NCBI GenBank assembly: GCA_024682015.1
Contig: JAIKZT010000318.1
Coordinates: 1 to 7,960, forward strand
Direction: 5' to 3'
Length of the DNA: 7,960 nt
From: Clostridia bacterium
GTDB taxonomy: Bacteria > Bacillota > Clostridia > Peptostreptococcales > Anaerovoracaceae
Below, in pieces: positions 5,287-7,960 of the stretch. Numbering within the stretch: position 1 is the first letter of the stretch; every line of letters starts with the position of its first letter. The notes below the pieces were generated by a model. It had not been told where the DNA came from, searched no databases, and was given only the letters and a program-made list of their open reading frames with translations. Both the position numbers and the translations under genes were made by a program.

Positions 5287-7959
5287 TCAGTTGCCTCCGT
5301 TCGTCGTTTCTGTTCCTTCGGCCGCGGGCATTTCGGTCGGTTCTGTCCCTTCGGGCGATCCTTCCGCGGGACCCGGGGCCTCTTCGGGCTCTTCGGGCGC
5401 CGTGAACTCCTCCGGCGCCATCAGATCCAGATAGCCCTTCATCTGTTCCAGGTATTCCATGGCCTTCTGGTAGGCCTCCATGGCCAGGGCTTTGTAATCT
5501 GTTTCGTCCGGATCAGCCTGGCCCTCCTGCCCGGACGACTGCTGGCCGCCTTGCTGGGCATTGGATGGGTCAAACGTGCCGCTTGCGATCTCTTCCGCCA
5601 ACAGGCGGCCGGTCTCGATCGGATAGGCTGTGTTGAGCGGGCTGCCTGCGCCTTCGCCGAACAGCGCGTCGAGGCATTCCGCCAGCGTGGACTTGTACGC
5701 CAGCTTGTCGCCGTAGTACATGATGACCCGCTTGACTTCGGGCAGGCTGCCGGTCGTCGCCTCCAGATAGATGGGTTCGGCGTACAGCAGCGTGCCTTCC
5801 ACGGGCAGCACGTACAGGTTGCCGCGGGAGTAGGTGGAACCGGAGTTGTTCCAGAGAGAGAACTCCTTGGAGATCTCGACGTCCTGGTTGATCTGCGCCT
5901 CGATCTGCGCAGGGCCGTAGATGATGCGGTCCTTGGGCATGCGGTACAGGATGAGCTGTCCGTAATTCGCCCCGTCGGAACGGGCCGTGAGGATGCCCGT
6001 CATGTTGTTCTTGCCCGAGGGCGTGTAAGGAATGGAGCTGACGAATTCCACATCCGTCTCGCCGGGCAGTTTCATGATGAAGTAATTCGGCGTCATCTCC
6101 ATCTCGGTCTGGCCGTAGGATTCGCGGGCGATGTCCCACAGGTCCTCGTTCTGGTAGAAGACCGCCACGTCTGTCATGTGGTATTTCTGGAAGACGTCCG
6201 CCTGGATGGAGAACATCGCGTTCGGATACTGCACGTGCTCCTGCAGGGCAGCGGGCATCTCGCTGAAGCTCTTGAACAGCTTCGGGTAGATCTTGGAGAG
6301 GGTCTCCGCCACAGGATCGTTTTCGTCGCAGATGTAGAAGCTTACGTCGCCGTTGTACGCGTCGACGACGGCCTTCACGGAATTGCGGATGTAATTCAGG
6401 CCCGACGTCTTGCTGTAGGGTTCGGAATACGGATAGTACGAGCTGCCGGTGTAGGCGTTGATCATCCAGTAGACCCGGCCGTCCGCGACGACCACGTAGG
6501 GATCGTCGTCGTACATCAGGAACGGAGCGATCTTCTCGAGCCGATCGTTGATGTTGCGGTAGATGAGGATCTTCGAGTCGCTGTTGATGTTCGTGGAGAC
6601 GAGCATCTTCAGGGAGCGCTCGCGGATGGCGAACAGCAGCCGGTTGAAGAAGCTCAGCCGAATGCCGCCCGTGCCGTCGTACGTGCAGTACACGTTGGAT
6701 TCGCCGCTCGGATAGTCGAACTCTTGCTCGGACGTGTTCGTGATGACGTAATCGTTCGTGGACTCGCCGAAGTAGATCTCGGGCCGCGCGATGGTGATCT
6801 CGGGCACCTCCGAGACGGGCGGGATGCTGTCGATGAGCATGTCGGGCTGGCCGGAGGACGTTACCTTGTCCACGCGGGACAGCGTGATGCCGTAGCCGTG
6901 GGTGTATTTCAGGTGGCGGATGAGCCACTGATTTTCGATCTTTCTCTGGTTGATCTCGCGCGCGGACAGGAACACCTGCGTGTACTCGCCGTTCACGTAG
7001 TAACGGTCCACGTCCACGTCGTTGAACTCGTAGTACGTGCGGATGGACTGCGTCTGGTTGTAGAACTGCTGGGCGGGTTCAAAGTCGTTGATCCGCACGT
7101 TTGAAAACGTTCCCATGTTCTCGAGCACGTCCTTCGTGGAGAGCCGGCTCGTGGGCACGAAATCCTTGATCGTAATGCCCTGCAGGTCGTACGCCATGCG
7201 CGTGAAGTTGATGTTGTTCTGCAGGTAAGGCCGCTCCTTGTTGATCTCGTCCGGCGCGACGACGAGGCTCTGCACGGCCCCCGCCGCCCCGATGCCGATC
7301 GCGAATACTGCGGCCATCAGGATGGGGAAGATGACCCCCAGCTTAACGCTGCGCTTCTTGAGCGCGATCACGAAGAAGACCGCGGACAGGATCGCCAGCG
7401 CGATGCAGATGCGATAGACGTTCAGCGTGATGGTGATATCGGTGTAGCCAGCGCCGTACGCCACGCCCGTGCCGGAGTACAGCAGGTCGTAGCGGGCCAG
7501 CAGGAAGCGCACGGCCAGCAGCAGGAAGCCCAGCACGCCCAGGATGGCGATCTGGGTGCCCGCGACGCGCAGGATGGCCTTGCCCGTGTGGCGAAGGTCC
7601 TTGTGCGGCTCCGGCGCGCTGTCCGTCCGCACACGCCCGCCCTTGCTGAACAGCTCGATGACCTTGCCGGCCATGCCGCCGGGGCGGAACACCTCGCCGT
7701 CCTCGTCTTCGCTGGGGATCTCGTAATCGTAGGAATCCGCCTCGCCGTCCGCGTCGTCGTCGGGCTGCACGAAATTGATGAGCAGCACGTAATAGATGAC
7801 CGTCGCGAGGAGCAGCGAGCCGATGATGCTGAGCGCGGAAGCGTTGAGCGCGTCGAGGAACTCGAGCCGGAACACGTAGAAGCCCACGTCGTTGCCGTAC
7901 AGCGGATCCGCGACGCCAAAGTCCGTCGCATTCAAGAACTGCAGGATCTGCCACCACAG
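5287..7959 (-). CDS. UPF0182 family (COG1615) integral membrane protein, N-terminus cut by window
   Basis: The biochemical function of this family is unknown. The frame is open to the right edge, so the first part is missing; 890 residues are visible, ending at TGA (5287-5289). The visible start, WWQILQFLNATDFGVADPLY, matches the family pattern after early membrane helices. Hydrophobic segments follow at about 37-64, 129-154, 182-200 and 205-234. A large, probably extracytoplasmic domain then begins with PDEINKERPYLQNNINFTR. Other family hallmarks include KYTHGYGITLSRVDKVTSSG, FDYPSGESNVYCTYDGTGG and KIAPFLMYDDDPYVVVADGR. An acidic linker separates the first two visible helices, and the C-terminal tail is Pro/Glu-rich. 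UPF0182 proteins are usually about 900-1000 residues, so fewer than about 100 are probably missing. The TTG at 7935 is not the start because homology continues upstream of it. Its stop lies 4 nt before glnA, implying one transcript. Confidence 0.93.
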   Translation of the reverse strand: MWWQILQFLNATDFGVADPLYGNDVGFYVFRLEFLDALNASALSIIGSLLLATVIYYVLLINFVQPDDDADGEADSYDYEIPSEDEDGEVFRPGGMAGKVIELFSKGGRVRTDSAPEPHKDLRHTGKAILRVAGTQIAILGVLGFLLLAVRFLLARYDLLYSGTGVAYGAGYTDITITLNVYRICIALAILSAVFFVIALKKRSVKLGVIFPILMAAVFAIGIGAAGAVQSLVVAPDEINKERPYLQNNINFTRMAYDLQGITIKDFVPTSRLSTKDVLENMGTFSNVRINDFEPAQQFYNQTQSIRTYYEFNDVDVDRYYVNGEYTQVFLSAREINQRKIENQWLIRHLKYTHGYGITLSRVDKVTSSGQPDMLIDSIPPVSEVPEITIARPEIYFGESTNDYVITNTSEQEFDYPSGESNVYCTYDGTGGIRLSFFNRLLFAIRERSLKMLVSTNINSDSKILIYRNINDRLEKIAPFLMYDDDPYVVVADGRVYWMINAYTGSSYYPYSEPYSKTSGLNYIRNSVKAVVDAYNGDVSFYICDENDPVAETLSKIYPKLFKSFSEMPAALQEHVQYPNAMFSIQADVFQKYHMTDVAVFYQNEDLWDIARESYGQTEMEMTPNYFIMKLPGETDVEFVSSIPYTPSGKNNMTGILTARSDGANYGQLILYRMPKDRIIYGPAQIEAQINQDVEISKEFSLWNNSGSTYSRGNLYVLPVEGTLLYAEPIYLEATTGSLPEVKRVIMYYGDKLAYKSTLAECLDALFGEGAGSPLNTAYPIETGRLLAEEIASGTFDPSNAQQGGQQSSGQEGQADPDETDYKALAMEAYQKAMEYLEQMKGYLDLMAPEEFTAPEEPEEAPGPAEGSPEGTEPTEMPAAEGTETTNGGN
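5294..5298 (-). promoter_or_regulatory. glnA Shine-Dalgarno site inside the UPF0182 coding end
   Basis: On the minus strand this is GGAGG, 11 nt before the ATG at 5282. It is embedded in the last codons of the upstream gene, so ribosomes finishing UPF0182 would clear the site and could restart. It supports the ATG at 5282 over the in-frame ATG four codons later. Confidence 0.6.
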
Positions 7960-7960
7960 C

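Noticed and set aside
5245..7104. Long open frame on the plus strand opposite UPF0182
   Set aside because: It runs antisense to a clearly homologous membrane protein, its translation is Arg/Val/His-rich with no domain, and GC-biased codons explain the missing stops.

Overview
The window looks like chromosomal DNA from a high-GC member of the Clostridia/Firmicutes, possibly a gut-type lineage. This is inferred from strong GGAGG-type ribosome sites, GC-rich third codon positions, and the mix of genes: a long-form glutamine synthetase, a UPF0182 membrane protein, a CobB-type sirtuin and a small XRE regulator. The species cannot be named from sequence reading alone. No phage, transposase, CRISPR, tRNA or rRNA signal was seen.

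Left part, plus strand (1-1137). An ECF-type sigma-70 factor is cut at its 5' end by the window edge. It is followed by a gene-free interval of about 260 bp that holds GC-rich hairpins and then a sharply AT-rich stretch (about 647-780). That AT-rich DNA is the promoter region of a small XRE/Cro-family regulator (799-1137). It carries two near-identical elements exactly 30 bp apart, the second overlapping the best candidate -10, which suggests an operator.

Convergent junction (1138-1242). The xre gene converges on a leftward block. The junction holds a short inverted repeat containing CCCTGAGCCTGTCGAAGGG, a dispersed-repeat type seen in many unrelated bacterial genomes, and a perfect 14-bp terminator hairpin.

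Right part, minus strand (1243-7960). Read in the direction of transcription, the order is UPF0182 membrane protein (N-terminus beyond the right edge), glnA-like glutamine synthetase 4 nt later, a 189-bp gap, then a CobB-type NAD-dependent deacylase overlapping a patatin-like phospholipase by 22 nt. The first two genes look like one translationally linked unit and the last two like another. The gap contains a perfect terminator-type hairpin just ahead of the sirtuin ribosome site. A second copy of one hairpin arm lies about 90 nt upstream, so an attenuation switch is conceivable.

Most of this is recognisable housekeeping or accessory metabolism rather than a new system. The items most worth a second look are the non-coding structures (the xre tandem element, the sirtuin leader, the convergent-junction repeat) and the unusual long glutamine synthetase.
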